From: Lachnoclostridium sp. An169
GTDB lineage: Bacteria; Bacillota; Clostridia; Lachnospirales; Lachnospiraceae
Length of the DNA stretch: 64,000 nucleotides
Direction: 5' to 3'
Assembly: GCF_002160525.1 (NCBI RefSeq)
Contig: NZ_NFKT01000003.1
Span: 186,001-250,000 of the forward strand
The notes under the pieces were generated by a model. That model saw only the letters and a list, made by a program, of their open reading frames with translations. It ran no database searches and was not told the DNA's origin. A program made the translations under genes and the position numbers. Shown here one piece after another: positions 33,939 through 44,225 of the stretch (positions within the stretch are counted from its first letter, which is position 1; every line of letters starts with the position of its first letter).

Positions 33939-33984
33939 AAAGATTGATGCATCTACGTGAGCTGTGGAACAGGAGGGCGGATAT

Positions 33985-34854
33985 ATGCATTTCACAAAAG
34001 CAAAGGGAATTCTTTCGGCAAACAACGGAATGAACATTTACCGGGGATGCACGCACGGCTGTATCTACTGTGACAGTCGCAGCAGATGTTACGGTTTTAC
34101 CCATCCGTTTGAGGATGTGGAGGTGAAGGAAAATGCGGCGGAGCTGCTGGAGCAGAAGCTCCGGTCAAAGAGAAAGAAATGCATGATCGGGACGGGAGCC
34201 ATGTGCGATCCCTATATGCACTGCGAGGAGCAGCTTGGCCTTACAGGAAGATGTCTGGAGGTTATTGACCGTTATGAGTTTGGGGTGGCAATTCAGACAA
34301 AATCTGACCGGATCCTGCGCGATATGGATCTTCTGCGAAGTATCAATGAGAAGGCAAAGACAGTTGTGCAGATAACGCTGACGACTTACGATGAAGAGCT
34401 GTGCAGGATTATCGAACCCCATGTCTGTACCACCGCCAGGAGAGTGGAAGTTCTTGAGCAGATGAGAGAAGCAGGGATTCCCACGGTTGTCTGGCTGACG
34501 CCTGTGCTGCCTTTTATCAACGACACAGAGGATAATATCCGGGGAATTTTAAAGTGCTGTGTGGATACCGGTGTGAAAGGAATCATGAATTTCGGCATGG
34601 GTGTTACCCTGCGCGAAGGGGACAGGGAGTATTTTTATGAAGCTCTTGATAAACATTTCCCTGGCTTAAGAAATAAATATCAATACATGTATGGAAATTC
34701 ATACGAGGTATCAAGTCCGAATCACGGCAGGCTCTTCAGAATTTTTGAAGACACCTGCCGTGAAAATGGAATCTTGTATAAACCGGACGAGAGCTTTGCC
34801 TATCTCAGGGAGTTCCCAGAAGATAAGGGATACAGCCAGCTCAGCCTGTTTTGA
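33985..34854 (+). CDS. SPL-family radical SAM protein (copy 2)
   Basis: 289 residues from ATG 33985 after GGAGGGCGG; the GTG at 33964 lies before the site and is not favoured. It matches the protein at 11611-12489 along its whole length, including CTHGCIYCDSRSRCYGFTHP, KCMIGTGAMCDPY and NFGMGVTLREG. The cluster cysteines are all kept. The N-terminal SAM/iron-sulfur region is the most similar and the last 40 residues the least. The shared upstream motif suggests control by the WYL regulator encoded 24 kb away. The biological substrate is unknown. Confidence 0.85.
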   Translation: MHFTKAKGILSANNGMNIYRGCTHGCIYCDSRSRCYGFTHPFEDVEVKENAAELLEQKLRSKRKKCMIGTGAMCDPYMHCEEQLGLTGRCLEVIDRYEFGVAIQTKSDRILRDMDLLRSINEKAKTVVQITLTTYDEELCRIIEPHVCTTARRVEVLEQMREAGIPTVVWLTPVLPFINDTEDNIRGILKCCVDTGVKGIMNFGMGVTLREGDREYFYEALDKHFPGLRNKYQYMYGNSYEVSSPNHGRLFRIFEDTCRENGILYKPDESFAYLREFPEDKGYSQLSLF

Positions 34855-34916
34855 AATGTGCGGTGAATCTCATCAATCAGCAGATTCATAGATAGGCAGA
34901 CTCATAAATCAGCAGA

Positions 34917-34967
34917 CTGCTGCAGCACGGAACATGACTTCCGACAGGTGTTGCAGCAGTTTTTTTT
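34917..34967 (+). terminator. strong terminator after the second radical SAM gene
   Basis: CTGCTGCAGCA pairs with TGTTGCAGCAG (one G-U) and is followed by eight Ts. It lies between convergent genes. Confidence 0.85.
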
Positions 34968-34991
34968 GCATGGTTTATCAGATTCATCGGG

Positions 34992-37505
34992 TCACAGATA
35001 TCTCCCGGTACAGCTTGCAGAGTTCTTTCGGAGCTCATCCGGTGTCCCGGCTGCCACGATCCTGCCGCCCTCTGCACCGCCGCCGGGCCCCATATCGATG
35101 ATGTAGTCGGCGTTTCGGATCACATCCAGGTCGTGTTCGATGACAATGACAGTGGCGCCGTTTTCGATCAGTGTCTGGAACACGCCGATGAGAGTCTGGA
35201 CATCGAGGGGATGCAGACCGATGGTGGGCTCATCAAAGATAAAGATGGAGTCGGCCTGCGTCTTACCCATCTCGCTGGCAAGTTTCAGACGCTGTGCTTC
35301 GCCGCCGGAGAGGCTGGGAGTCTCTTCGCCGAGGGTGAGATAGCCGAGTCCCAGATCTTTGAGCACCTGAAGTCTCTGGCGGACGAGTTTTAAGTTCTCG
35401 CAGGCTTTCAGGGCGGTGTTGATATCCATTGCCATCAGCTCCGGCAGGGAGTAACCTGCAGCGGGGACGGCATCACGGGCTATATTCCCCGCCTTCTTCT
35501 TTTTATCCACATACCGGATCCGGTCCGCTGCCTTGTCATACCGGGAGCCCCGGCACTGGGGACAGGTGATCTTTACATCCGGGAGAAACTGTACGTCCAG
35601 GCTGATAATGCCGGTTCCGTCGCAGACCGGACAGCGCAGTTTGCCCGTGTTGTAGGAGAAGTCCCCGGCTTTGTATCCAAGCTCTTTTGCATCTGCGGTC
35701 CGGGCGAAGATCTTCCGCAGTTCATCGTGTACATTGGCATATGTGGCCACCGTGGAGCGGACGTTGATACCGATGGGAGAAGCGTCGATCAGCTTGACCT
35801 GTCCGATTCCGCATGGGTCAGCCTCATGGACATGTTCCGGTAGTTTCGTCCCGTGAATGGCGGCTTCCAGTCCGGGAATCAGGCTTTCCAGGATGAGTGT
35901 GGTCTTGCCGGAACCGGATACGCCGGTCACAGCGGTGAGCCGGCCCTTTGGAATATCGGCTTTCAGAGGCTGCACGGTGTGGATGGCTCCGGTGGCGAGA
36001 TGAATTCTCCCCAGGGAGAACATCTCTCCCGCATCTGCCCGGGGACGCATGAGAGTATGCTGCTGTCCGGAGAGGAAAGGCCCGATTTTCGACACAGGAT
36101 TTCCGGCGATGTCAGCGGTTGTCCCCTCTGCGATCACATAACCTCCGTCGGAACCCGCATCCGGTCCCATCTCGATGATCCAGTCGGATTCCGAGAGAAT
36201 CTGGGTATCGTGGTCCACCAGAATTACGGAGTTCCCGTCAGCGATCAGGTCGTGCATCACTCCGGTCAGCCCCACGATGTTGGAAGGGTGAAGTCCGATG
36301 GAGGGCTCGTCCAGCACGTAGAGCACACCGGTAGTGCGGTTGCGGACTGCCCGGGCGAGCTGCATCCTCTGGCGTTCCCCGGTGGAGAGGGTAGAGGAGG
36401 CCCGGTCCAGTGTCAGATACCCGAGCCCCAGATCCATCAGGCGTTTTGCTACAGTCTGGAAGGAATCGCAGATGCTCTTCGCCATGGGGCGCATCTCTTC
36501 CGGGAGAGATGCCGGGATACCGGATACCCACCGGATGAGGTCAGAGAGTGTCATCTGGCAGGCCTGTGCCAGGGATATGCCGCGAAGCTTTGGAGCGCGG
36601 GCAGCTTCTGACAGCCGGGAACCGCCGCAGTCCGGGCAGGCCTCCTGCTTCAGAAATTTCTCCACACGTTTCATGCCCTTTTCATCTTTGACTTTTGATA
36701 GTGCGTTTTCGACTGTGTACACAGCATTAAAGTAGGTAAAATCAAGTTCACCTGCCTGGTTGGTTTTTGTGGATTTGTAGAAAATGTGCTTTTTTTCGGC
36801 CGGACCGTTATAGACGATATCTTTTTCTTTATCAGTCAGTTCACGGAAGGGCACGTCTGTGCGTACGCCCATGGCACGGCACACGTCCGTCATCAGAGAC
36901 CACATCAGAGAATTCCAGGGAGCGACGGCGCCCTCGTCGATGGTCAGGGAATCGTCCGGTACGAGAGTGGAGCGGTCTACCGTGCGCACCGTTCCTGTGC
37001 CGTCGCAGGTGCGGCAGGCACCCTGGCTGTTAAAGGCAAGTTCCTCGGCGGAAGGCGCGTAAAAGTGAGTTCCGCATACGGGGCAGACCAGTTCCCCGCC
37101 GGCTGCAACCAGGAGAGTGGGCTCCAGATAATGGCCGTTGGGACACCGGTGGCTGGCGAGCCGGGAGAACATCAGACGCAGGCTGTTCAGCAGTTCGGTT
37201 CCGGTGCCGAAGGTGCTGCGGATTCCCGGGATACCCGGACGCTGATGGAGCGCAAGGGCGGCAGGAACATAGAGCACTTCATCTACATCGGCCCTGGCGG
37301 CCTGGGTCATCCTGCGCCGGGTGTAGGTGGACAGGGCATCCAGATAGCGGCGGGAGCCCTCTGCATAGAGGACGCCCAGAGCCAGGGAGGATTTTCCTGA
37401 ACCGGAAACCCCGGCGATGCCGACGATTTCTCCAAGGGGAATATCAACATTGATGTTTTTCAGATTGTGTACCCGCGCACCGCGGATCAATATTTTATCT
37501 GCCAT
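34992..37505 (-). CDS. short UvrA-type ABC ATPase (UvrA2-like)
   Basis: 837 residues, with AAAGGAG six bases before its ATG. Two UvrA-type ATPase units are present: Walker [12 protein letters not shown], signature [13 protein letters not shown] and [14 protein letters not shown] in the first; [27 protein letters not shown] and [13 protein letters not shown] in the second. Zinc-finger cysteines ([39 protein letters not shown]) are kept. It is about 100 residues shorter than canonical UvrA; the missing part corresponds to the N-terminal region that binds UvrB. Such UvrA2 proteins are linked to DNA-binding drug tolerance rather than standard excision repair. It is a single gene convergent to the radical SAM gene. 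Confidence 0.88.
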   Translation of the reverse strand: MADKILIRGARVHNLKNINVDIPLGEIVGIAGVSGSGKSSLALGVLYAEGSRRYLDALSTYTRRRMTQAARADVDEVLYVPAALALHQRPGIPGIRSTFGTGTELLNSLRLMFSRLASHRCPNGHYLEPTLLVAAGGELVCPVCGTHFYAPSAEELAFNSQGACRTCDGTGTVRTVDRSTLVPDDSLTIDEGAVAPWNSLMWSLMTDVCRAMGVRTDVPFRELTDKEKDIVYNGPAEKKHIFYKSTKTNQAGELDFTYFNAVYTVENALSKVKDEKGMKRVEKFLKQEACPDCGGSRLSEAARAPKLRGISLAQACQMTLSDLIRWVSGIPASLPEEMRPMAKSICDSFQTVAKRLMDLGLGYLTLDRASSTLSTGERQRMQLARAVRNRTTGVLYVLDEPSIGLHPSNIVGLTGVMHDLIADGNSVILVDHDTQILSESDWIIEMGPDAGSDGGYVIAEGTTADIAGNPVSKIGPFLSGQQHTLMRPRADAGEMFSLGRIHLATGAIHTVQPLKADIPKGRLTAVTGVSGSGKTTLILESLIPGLEAAIHGTKLPEHVHEADPCGIGQVKLIDASPIGINVRSTVATYANVHDELRKIFARTADAKELGYKAGDFSYNTGKLRCPVCDGTGIISLDVQFLPDVKITCPQCRGSRYDKAADRIRYVDKKKKAGNIARDAVPAAGYSLPELMAMDINTALKACENLKLVRQRLQVLKDLGLGYLTLGEETPSLSGGEAQRLKLASEMGKTQADSIFIFDEPTIGLHPLDVQTLIGVFQTLIENGATVIVIEHDLDVIRNADYIIDMGPGGGAEGGRIVAAGTPDELRKNSASCTGRYL

Positions 37506-37750
37506 AAAAATCTCCTTTCTCTTGATGATAAGATTTTATTGAAGAAAATATTATGTTTCTTTGGTCACGATAATAATTCTATAAAAATATCCTGTGAACA
37601 GTTGAAGACAATTCGATTATATCACTGCTCCGACGTGTTTGAAAGAGGCGAAAAAATAACTGCCCGGATAGATATTTCTATGATATTATGTAGATACGTC
37701 TGGCGGACAGAATAGCACAGTCCGTCCTGCAGATAAGGAGGAAGTACAGA

Positions 37751-38325
37751 ATGGATGCAGAAAAAAGAGTCAGGGGGAGCAAGGCTGCAGCGGAAGAGGC
37801 GGCCGGACGGGATCCCTTCGAGACGCTGGGATCGAAGAAGATACACGCAGGCCGTTTTACTGTTGTTCAGGATCAGGTACGTGTAAACGGCTGCGAACAG
37901 CCTTATGATTATCTGGAGATCCGGGAAGGAGTGAGCGTGCTCCCGTTCCGGGAAGGCAGTGTCCTTCTCCAGAGGCAGTACCGTTATCCTGTCCGGTCCT
38001 GGCAGTGGGAACTGCCGGGGGATTTGTCGACCCGGGCGAGACACCGGAGGAAGCTGCGGTGAGAGAACTTGCGGAAGAGACCGGATATCAGGTGAAAAAG
38101 CTGCATCCGCTCGGTCCGTTTTATCCGTCTTTCGGTTCAACAAATGAAAAAATCTGGCTTTTTGCCGCGGAATGCGGTGAAGCGTCAGGCACGGACAGAG
38201 AAGCCGGGGAAGTGATCGTACTGGACGAGATGAGTCTGGAAGATTTCCGAAAACTGGTAGCAGACGGGAAGTTCATGCACGGGGCCGGCCTTGCAGCATG
38301 GGCGCGGTATATGAGCCGTTTATAG
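37751..38325 (+). pseudogene. NUDIX hydrolase broken by a one-base deletion
   Basis: The first frame (ATG 37751) gives the NUDIX N-terminal part up to RSWQWELPG, then leaves the frame in the G-run at 38017-38021 and stops at 38062. The second frame, read from GGFVDPGETPEEAAVRELAEETGY, holds the Nudix box and the rest of an ADP-ribose pyrophosphatase-like protein to 38325. Adding one G to the five-G run restores a single frame of about 192 residues. This is a recent frameshift, a sequencing error or a slippage-prone phase switch. The intact protein would hydrolyse nucleoside diphosphate derivatives such as ADP-ribose. Confidence 0.85.
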
Positions 38326-38358
38326 AAATGCAGAAGGATACCGGAAAGGATGGAAGAG

Positions 38359-39198
38359 ATGATCAGGCAGAATTTACACACCCACAGTATCTACTGTGAC
38401 GGAAAGGACACCATTGACGAGATGGTGAGGGAAGCAATAGGAAAAGGCTTTACGGTTCTCGGATTCTCGGGTCACGGGCCATGTGCAGTGGACGAGTGCG
38501 CCATGAGTGAAGAAGGGCTGGCATCCTATATCCGTGATGTCAGGGAAGCCCGGGAAAAATACCGTGGGCAGATAAGGATCTTTCTGGGGATCGAGGAAGA
38601 TATGATGCAGAGGGTCCCGTCGAGAGCCCCCTATGATTTCGTGATCGGGAGCAAACATTTTATCACTGTGGGCGGACAGGTGAAGAGTATTGATTATTCC
38701 GCAGATGAGAGCAGGAAGATCGTGGAACTCTACGGAGGGGATTTCCTGGCTTTTGCCCGGGATTACTACGAGGATGTGGCAAAGATGGCAGACTTTCCGG
38801 AAGTCGATATCATCGGACATCTGGATCTTCTGATGAAATTCAATGAGGACGGGAGCTTTGGCTCTTTTACGAACCCGGACTACATCTCCTGTGCGGAAAA
38901 ATGCATCGATGCGCTTGTGGGAGCGGGGAAGATCCTGGAAGTCAATACAGGTGCTGTAGCGCGGGGATACCGGAAAGATCCGTATCCGGAGCGCCATCTG
39001 CTCTCTTATATCAGGAAAAAAGGAGGAAAGATCCTCCTGAACAGTGACTGCCATGACAGGAAGATGCTTGACTGCTGTTACCGGGAGTCGCTGGAGATGA
39101 TCAGGAAAAGCGGGTTTGACAGCATGATGGTGCTGACGAAAGACGGGTTCCGCGAAGCGCCGCTGGATGAATTTGCGGGGAAAGCCCTTGTACCCTGA
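38359..39198 (+). CDS. histidinol-phosphatase family PHP phosphoesterase
   Basis: 279 residues. ATG 38359 is favoured since AAGGATGGA lies just upstream; ATG 38350 is within that site. PHP motifs are clear: NLHTHSIYCDG (metal histidines), GFSGHGP, FLGIEEDM, DIIGHLDLLMKF, LEVNTGA and LLNSDCHD. The pattern fits HisK/HisJ-type histidinol-phosphatases, which remove phosphate from L-histidinol phosphate. Stand-alone position between the NUDIX relic and nrdJ gives no pathway context, so other phosphoesters are possible. Confidence 0.85.
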   Translation: MIRQNLHTHSIYCDGKDTIDEMVREAIGKGFTVLGFSGHGPCAVDECAMSEEGLASYIRDVREAREKYRGQIRIFLGIEEDMMQRVPSRAPYDFVIGSKHFITVGGQVKSIDYSADESRKIVELYGGDFLAFARDYYEDVAKMADFPEVDIIGHLDLLMKFNEDGSFGSFTNPDYISCAEKCIDALVGAGKILEVNTGAVARGYRKDPYPERHLLSYIRKKGGKILLNSDCHDRKMLDCCYRESLEMIRKSGFDSMMVLTKDGFREAPLDEFAGKALVP

Positions 39199-39265
39199 TC
39201 CCGTTGATAGTAGAATGAAACTATGTATGGAAATAAGCTGATAACAGAGAAAGAAGGAATATGAA

Positions 39266-41557
39266 ATGACAGTAGAAGAATGGCTCGGGGAAGACAATCA
39301 ACTGGGAACCGACATCTGGACAAAGAAATACTGCTGTGACGGGGAGTCCTTTGACGAGTGGCTCAGCCGGATCAGCGGCGGGAACCGGGAGATCGGAGAG
39401 TATATCAGACAGAAAAAATTTCTCTTCGGAGGCCGGATCCTCTCCAACCGGGGGCTGGACCAGAAGGGACGCAAGGTCACGTACTCGAACTGCTATGTGG
39501 TAGAACCGCCCGAGGACAATATAGAGAGTATTTTCGACTGTGCCAAAAAGCTGGCCCGCACTTACAGCTACGGCGGCGGATGCGGAGTAGATATTTCGGG
39601 ATTAAGCCCCCGGGGGGCGAGGATCAACAATGCGGCCAGGGAGACGAGCGGTTCTGTCTCATTTATGGAACTTTATTCTCTGGTGACGGCGCTGATCGGC
39701 CAGAACGGGCGGAGGGGAGCGCTGATGATATCGATCGACTGTTCCCATCCGGATGTAGAAGAGTTCATCGATCTCAAGACAGATCTGGAGAAAGTGACGA
39801 AGGCCAATATCTCTGTGAGGATCCATGAGGATTTTATGGAGGCAGTGAAAAAGAATGGGGAGTATACCCTGCACTATAAGCGGGAGGCCACCGGAGAGGT
39901 GATCGAACGTACCGTGAACGCACGGGAGCTGTTCCGCCGGATCGCAGAGACGAACTGGGACTATGCAGAGCCGGGCGCACTGTTCTGGGACAGGATCGAA
40001 AGCTGGAACCTTCTGAGCAATACAAAGGAGTTTTCCTATGCAGGAGTGAATCCGTGTGCGGAAGAACCGCTGCCCGCAGGGGGGAGCTGCCTTCTCGGAA
40101 GCATCAACCTGGCGGAGTTTGTACAGGATCCTTTCACCGATCACGCGCAATTCGACTTTGAGGGACTGAAAAAGTGTGTGGAAGTCTCTGTGGGGGCTCT
40201 CAATGAGGTGCTGGAAGAAGGACTTCCCCTTCATCCCCTGGAGGAACAGCGGGAAAGCGTGGCACAGTGGCGTCAGATCGGACTGGGGATCATGGGTCTG
40301 GCAGACTGCCTGATCAAACTGGGACTGACTTATGGAGAAGAGGATGCTGTGCGGATGTGTGACAATATCGGATTTGCCATGGCAGATTCTGCGATCGCCG
40401 CCTCTGCCCTTCTGGCCAGGGATAAGGGCGCATTCCCGGCCTGTCATACGGAGGAGATCATGTCCACCCCCTATTTCCTGGCGAATACGACGGAGAAGAC
40501 GAGGGAACTTGTGCGAAAATACGGCCTGAGGAATTCACAGCTCCTGACGATCGCGCCTACGGGAACACTTTCCACGATGCTTGGCATCTCCGGCGGAATC
40601 GAGCCGGTCTACGCCAACTACTATGAAAGGAAAACGGAGTCCCTCCACGGGACAGACGTGTACTATAAAGTATATACCAGGATCGTCGAAAGCTATATGA
40701 AACAGCATGGGCTCAAAAGCGATACGGATCTCCCGGACTGTTTTGTGACAGCCATGACGCTGGGATACCGTCAGAGGATCAATATGCAGGCAGTATGGCA
40801 GACTCATATCGACGCATCCATCAGCTCGACGGTGAATGTGCCAAACCGTTTTACTGTGGAGGAGACGGAAAAGCTGTATCTGTATGCTTTTGAAAAAGGG
40901 CTCAAAGGCATCACGATCTTCCGTGACGGGTGTAAGAGGATCGGGATACTCAATACAAGTGAAAAGAAAGAGACGAAAAAAGTCGTGGCTGGAGAAGGGC
41001 TTAAGCGGGGCGACATCCTGCTGGTCACAGATGACGTGGTCGGGAAGAAGCGCAAGCTGACAACGGGATGCGGCAGTCTTCACTGTATCGCATTGTTTGA
41101 TCCTCATACCGGGGCGCTGCTGGAGACATATCTCAGCAAAGGTTCCACGGGGGGATGCAATAATTTCATGGTGGGGCTTTCCAGGATGATATCGATCAGC
41201 GCGAGGGGCGGGATCGATATTGAGACGATCGTGGATCAGCTCAATTCCAGCGGATCCTGTCCGTCTTATACAGCCCGCCGGGTGACGCGGAAGGATACGA
41301 GCAAAGGGGCCTGCTGTCCGATGGCTGTAGGGAATGCTCTTATGGATATGTATAATGAGATGCAGGAGGAACTTGCGGAAAAAAGCGGGGAAAAGGCAGA
41401 GAAAGCCGGAAGAAAGGCAGAGAAAGCTCCGGAGCCCAAGGCTGTGAGTACGGAAGAGGAGACGGACCGGATGTTCTGCCCGGAGTGCGGGGAACCTCTC
41501 GTGTTTGAGGAAGGATGCAATATCTGCAAAAGCTGCGGATGGAGTAAGTGCCACTGA
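39266..41557 (+). CDS. nrdJ: adenosylcobalamin-dependent ribonucleotide reductase (class II)
   Basis: 763 residues. The barrel contains the NPCAEEPLPAGGSCLLGSINL motif with the redox and radical cysteines and glutamate, NRGLDQKGRKVTYSNCYVV, SYGGGCGVDISGLSPRGA, the phosphate-binding APTGTLSTMLGISGGIEPVY and TVNVPNRFTVEE. An alanine/lysine-rich linker (about 695-730) leads to a C-terminal zinc-ribbon-like CPECGEPLVF and CKSCGWSKC that would carry electrons from thioredoxin. It makes deoxyribonucleotides without oxygen, using vitamin B12. ATG follows GAAGGAAT. A bidirectional terminator follows. Confidence 0.93.
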   Translation: MTVEEWLGEDNQLGTDIWTKKYCCDGESFDEWLSRISGGNREIGEYIRQKKFLFGGRILSNRGLDQKGRKVTYSNCYVVEPPEDNIESIFDCAKKLARTYSYGGGCGVDISGLSPRGARINNAARETSGSVSFMELYSLVTALIGQNGRRGALMISIDCSHPDVEEFIDLKTDLEKVTKANISVRIHEDFMEAVKKNGEYTLHYKREATGEVIERTVNARELFRRIAETNWDYAEPGALFWDRIESWNLLSNTKEFSYAGVNPCAEEPLPAGGSCLLGSINLAEFVQDPFTDHAQFDFEGLKKCVEVSVGALNEVLEEGLPLHPLEEQRESVAQWRQIGLGIMGLADCLIKLGLTYGEEDAVRMCDNIGFAMADSAIAASALLARDKGAFPACHTEEIMSTPYFLANTTEKTRELVRKYGLRNSQLLTIAPTGTLSTMLGISGGIEPVYANYYERKTESLHGTDVYYKVYTRIVESYMKQHGLKSDTDLPDCFVTAMTLGYRQRINMQAVWQTHIDASISSTVNVPNRFTVEETEKLYLYAFEKGLKGITIFRDGCKRIGILNTSEKKETKKVVAGEGLKRGDILLVTDDVVGKKRKLTTGCGSLHCIALFDPHTGALLETYLSKGSTGGCNNFMVGLSRMISISARGGIDIETIVDQLNSSGSCPSYTARRVTRKDTSKGACCPMAVGNALMDMYNEMQEELAEKSGEKAEKAGRKAEKAPEPKAVSTEEETDRMFCPECGEPLVFEEGCNICKSCGWSKCH

Positions 41558-41580
41558 TCCGGTAAATTATGATCCTTCCG

Positions 41581-41636
41581 CAGGAAAGAAGGCCGATGCC
41601 GGCACACCATTTTCGGTGCCGGCATCGGCCTTTCCT
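41581..41636. terminator. bidirectional terminator between nrdJ and the dlt-like operon
   Basis: GGCCGATGCCGGCAC and its exact complement form a 15-bp stem with a 10-base loop, flanked by AAGAA on the left and TTTCCTG on the right, so it can serve both convergent transcripts. Confidence 0.9.
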
Positions 41637-41647
41637 GACGGATCCTG

Positions 41648-42601
41648 TTATCCGTTTTCTGTCCTGTCCGCTGCAGTCTGATACTGCTCCAGCAGCGTGT
41701 TCCAGTCACTGTATTTCTTTTCCCCGCGATGGTCGGGAAGAGAGTAATTTTCCATGAGATAGGAACCGAGGACAGCAGTGACTTTTCTGGCTCCGCTCAG
41801 ATTCAGATGATCACCCTTATCCATAGTATCCTTTTCCCAGTCGATCCCGGCCCGGTCATCAAGATTCAGATCAAAATAGGGAATGTTGTACCGTCTTGCA
41901 TAGGCCTCGAGAGCATTGTGCTTCGGATAGCTGTAGTTGACCGGAGAAGTGGTGCTCACAAGCAGGAGAGAGGCGTTGTTTTTCGCGCACAGTTTCCGGA
42001 TCATGTCCATATACAGATATGTGTGCGCGGGCATTTTTTTTACGCTGTCCGTGGGCTGCATATATTTTTTTGCCCCGGTATAGGGTTCGATGTCACTGTG
42101 GACAGGGAATCCTTTAAAGCTGTCGGCGTCCGTTTTCGGGCCGTCAAACACACTTTTCCAGATATTGTGGTAACGAAGGGCCGGGAAGTAAAAACGGAGC
42201 GGTTCACCTACAGTGAGAAGGACGTTTTCCGCCAGGCCCGGATCCCGGAACATGAGGTTGGTCTCAAGGATCACCAGCTTCGGAGACTGCGTCTGCAGTG
42301 CTGTTTTCAGCATGTAGTAAGTTTCCTGGATCCGCTGGGAGCTCTGACCGCAGTTGTAAGATGCGATTCCATGCTGCGCCCAGAGATCCATGGGAGAAAA
42401 TGAAGTATAGCTTTCACTGTCCCCGAGAAAGATCACATCCAGAGAGTCCTTTTTCTCTGCGCTGATCCCTGCGAAGACCCTGCTTCTTCCGCGTACGCAT
42501 CCCCTGCATCCGGCTGTGATCCGGCTGGCGGCAGCAGAGCAGAGTCCGAGCAGAAAGAAGAAAGTCAGAAAGAATAAAATCCCTTTTTTCAGTCGTTTCA
42601 T
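41648..42601 (-). CDS. SGNH hydrolase / DltD-like protein of a dlt-like operon
   Basis: 317 residues from ATG 42601 (GAGGTGA upstream), overlapping no coding sequence but beginning 11 bases after the MBOAT stop. One N-terminal membrane helix (GILFFLTFFFLLGLCSAA) anchors an external SGNH domain: FLGDSESYTSFSP supplies the nucleophile serine and DHLNLSGARKV the Asp/His pair. In dlt and alginate acetylation systems the equivalent protein works with the MBOAT protein in transferring the acyl group to a surface polymer. It is the last gene of the five-gene operon. Confidence 0.8.
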   Translation of the reverse strand: MKRLKKGILFFLTFFFLLGLCSAAASRITAGCRGCVRGRSRVFAGISAEKKDSLDVIFLGDSESYTSFSPMDLWAQHGIASYNCGQSSQRIQETYYMLKTALQTQSPKLVILETNLMFRDPGLAENVLLTVGEPLRFYFPALRYHNIWKSVFDGPKTDADSFKGFPVHSDIEPYTGAKKYMQPTDSVKKMPAHTYLYMDMIRKLCAKNNASLLLVSTTSPVNYSYPKHNALEAYARRYNIPYFDLNLDDRAGIDWEKDTMDKGDHLNLSGARKVTAVLGSYLMENYSLPDHRGEKKYSDWNTLLEQYQTAADRTENG

Positions 42602-42611
42602 TGTGTTCACC

Positions 42612-44222
42612 TCAAAATCCTGCATAGATTAGGTCGATCGCCTGGTATCCGTCTCCATATGCTGCGAAGAGCAGGAGAGCAAAGAGAAGCGCATAGCATA
42701 CACCCCATCGCAGAGGAAGGCTGCTTCCGGCGATCCGAGTCGAGATACTGCCGCTGTGTTCCCTGATATGTCCGACTGCTGCGACTATGATGCATCCGGC
42801 GATGACGGCGGCAAAATCGGCCGGGCTCATCCCAAGGTTGAGAAGGGTGCCGTCCCAGAGATTTCCGATATCAAAATCACGGAAGATACTGCGGAACATG
42901 TGGATCCCGGCTTTCAGGCCGTCAGCACGGAAGAAGAGTTCTCCGGTGAAGATGATGAGCCATGTTTTCAGGATCCGGAAAGACCTCAGCCATATGCTGT
43001 CAGCAGAGATGTGACAGGCGGAGAGAACGCGGTCGCGGACCGGCTCGATGGCAGTTCCCAGGATGATCAGGGTAAAATAATACATTCCGTAAAAGATATA
43101 ACTCCACCGGTCTCCGTGCCAGAGTCCGTTGCACAGCCAGACCGGAAAGAGGGCCAGGGCTGAGGTGACCAGGCGGGTAAGATATTTCCCCGCATGTTTC
43201 CTGCCGTACTGGTTCCAGCGCTTGACCGTGCCGGAGACAGATACGGGGTAAAAAATGTAGGACTTAAACCATACGCCGAGGGTGATATGCCATCTCCGCC
43301 AGAACTCTGCCGCACTCTGGGAGCAGAAGGGCTGCCGGAAATTTTCGGGCAGGCGGATGCCGAAGAGACGTCCGCTTCCGATAACGATATCGATAAATCC
43401 GGAAAATTCCATGTAGAGCTGTATCGTGTAGGCCACCGCGGAGACGGCAACGACAACTCCGGAGTAATCCCGGTAATCATCAAAGACCTGGGATACGAGG
43501 AGTGCCAGACGGTCGGCGATGACCAGCTTTTTGAACAGTCCCCAGAAAATGCGTATATATCCGGCAGTGAAATCCGTCCGTTCCGGTGTTTTCCCTGCAT
43601 AAAGCATCTCCGCCGTATCGGAGTGACGGCAGATAGGTCCTTCGATGATCTGGGGGAAAAACATAAGGAACAGGGCAGTCTTTGCCAGAGAAGGTTCCGC
43701 CTTGATCCTGCCCCAGTAAACGTCAGCCATATATCCGATGGCCTGCAGGGTATAAAACGAGATGCCCAGAGGAAGGAGTATGCGGATTTCGGAAAGAGAG
43801 GAAGAAAGCCCCGCTCCGTTCAGGATCTCCGAGAGCGTACGGATAAGGAAATTGTAATATTTCAGCCCTGCAAGGATGGAGAGGAGCAGCAGGACACCGA
43901 AGGCCAGAACACCTCTGGCCCGCGTACGGTATCTGCTGCGGATCTCTTTTTCCCGAGACTTCCCGGCGCTGTCTGCGGATTCCCGTATCTCGCGCTGTTC
44001 TTCGGACTGCAGCCAGGCAAGCCAGATCCCGATATAGTGCGTTATGAGGACAGCACCGGCCAGATACAGGATCAGGCTCAGTTCCCGGCAGAGCATCAGA
44101 TAGAAAATGATACTGAAGCCGAGAAGCGCTTTCCAGCGGTGCTTCTGCGGAGTCAGCCGGTAGAACAAAAGGCACAGAGGAAGAAATATAAGGATATAAA
44201 GTATCAGCTGAAACGTTGTCAT
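42612..44222 (-). CDS. MBOAT-family O-acyltransferase (DltB/AlgI-like)
   Basis: 536 residues with about ten membrane helices. The MBOAT core is complete: FFPQIIEGPICR, YMEFSGFIDIVIGSGRLFGI, FWRRWHITLGVWFKSYIFYPVSVSG and the catalytic histidine in LCNGLWHGDRWSYIFYG. Proteins of this family carry acyl or aminoacyl groups from a cytoplasmic carrier across the membrane to polymers outside. A carrier-protein gene ends three bases upstream and a DltD-like gene follows, the same order as dltC-dltB-dltD logic although permuted. The insertion of charged residues after helix 3 (about 78-100) is unusual. Confidence 0.9.
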   Translation of the reverse strand: MTTFQLILYILIFLPLCLLFYRLTPQKHRWKALLGFSIIFYLMLCRELSLILYLAGAVLITHYIGIWLAWLQSEEQREIRESADSAGKSREKEIRSRYRTRARGVLAFGVLLLLSILAGLKYYNFLIRTLSEILNGAGLSSSLSEIRILLPLGISFYTLQAIGYMADVYWGRIKAEPSLAKTALFLMFFPQIIEGPICRHSDTAEMLYAGKTPERTDFTAGYIRIFWGLFKKLVIADRLALLVSQVFDDYRDYSGVVVAVSAVAYTIQLYMEFSGFIDIVIGSGRLFGIRLPENFRQPFCSQSAAEFWRRWHITLGVWFKSYIFYPVSVSGTVKRWNQYGRKHAGKYLTRLVTSALALFPVWLCNGLWHGDRWSYIFYGMYYFTLIILGTAIEPVRDRVLSACHISADSIWLRSFRILKTWLIIFTGELFFRADGLKAGIHMFRSIFRDFDIGNLWDGTLLNLGMSPADFAAVIAGCIIVAAVGHIREHSGSISTRIAGSSLPLRWGVCYALLFALLLFAAYGDGYQAIDLIYAGF

Positions 44223-44225
44223 AGA

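Noticed and set aside
34992-37505. Long open frames on the plus strand opposite the UvrA-type gene, some over 200 codons
   Set aside because: They are antisense shadows of a GC-rich gene with complete UvrA motifs on the minus strand.
38005-38062. Programmed frameshifting in the NUDIX gene
   Set aside because: There is only a short G-run and no clear slippery heptamer with a downstream structure; a plain one-base loss fits.
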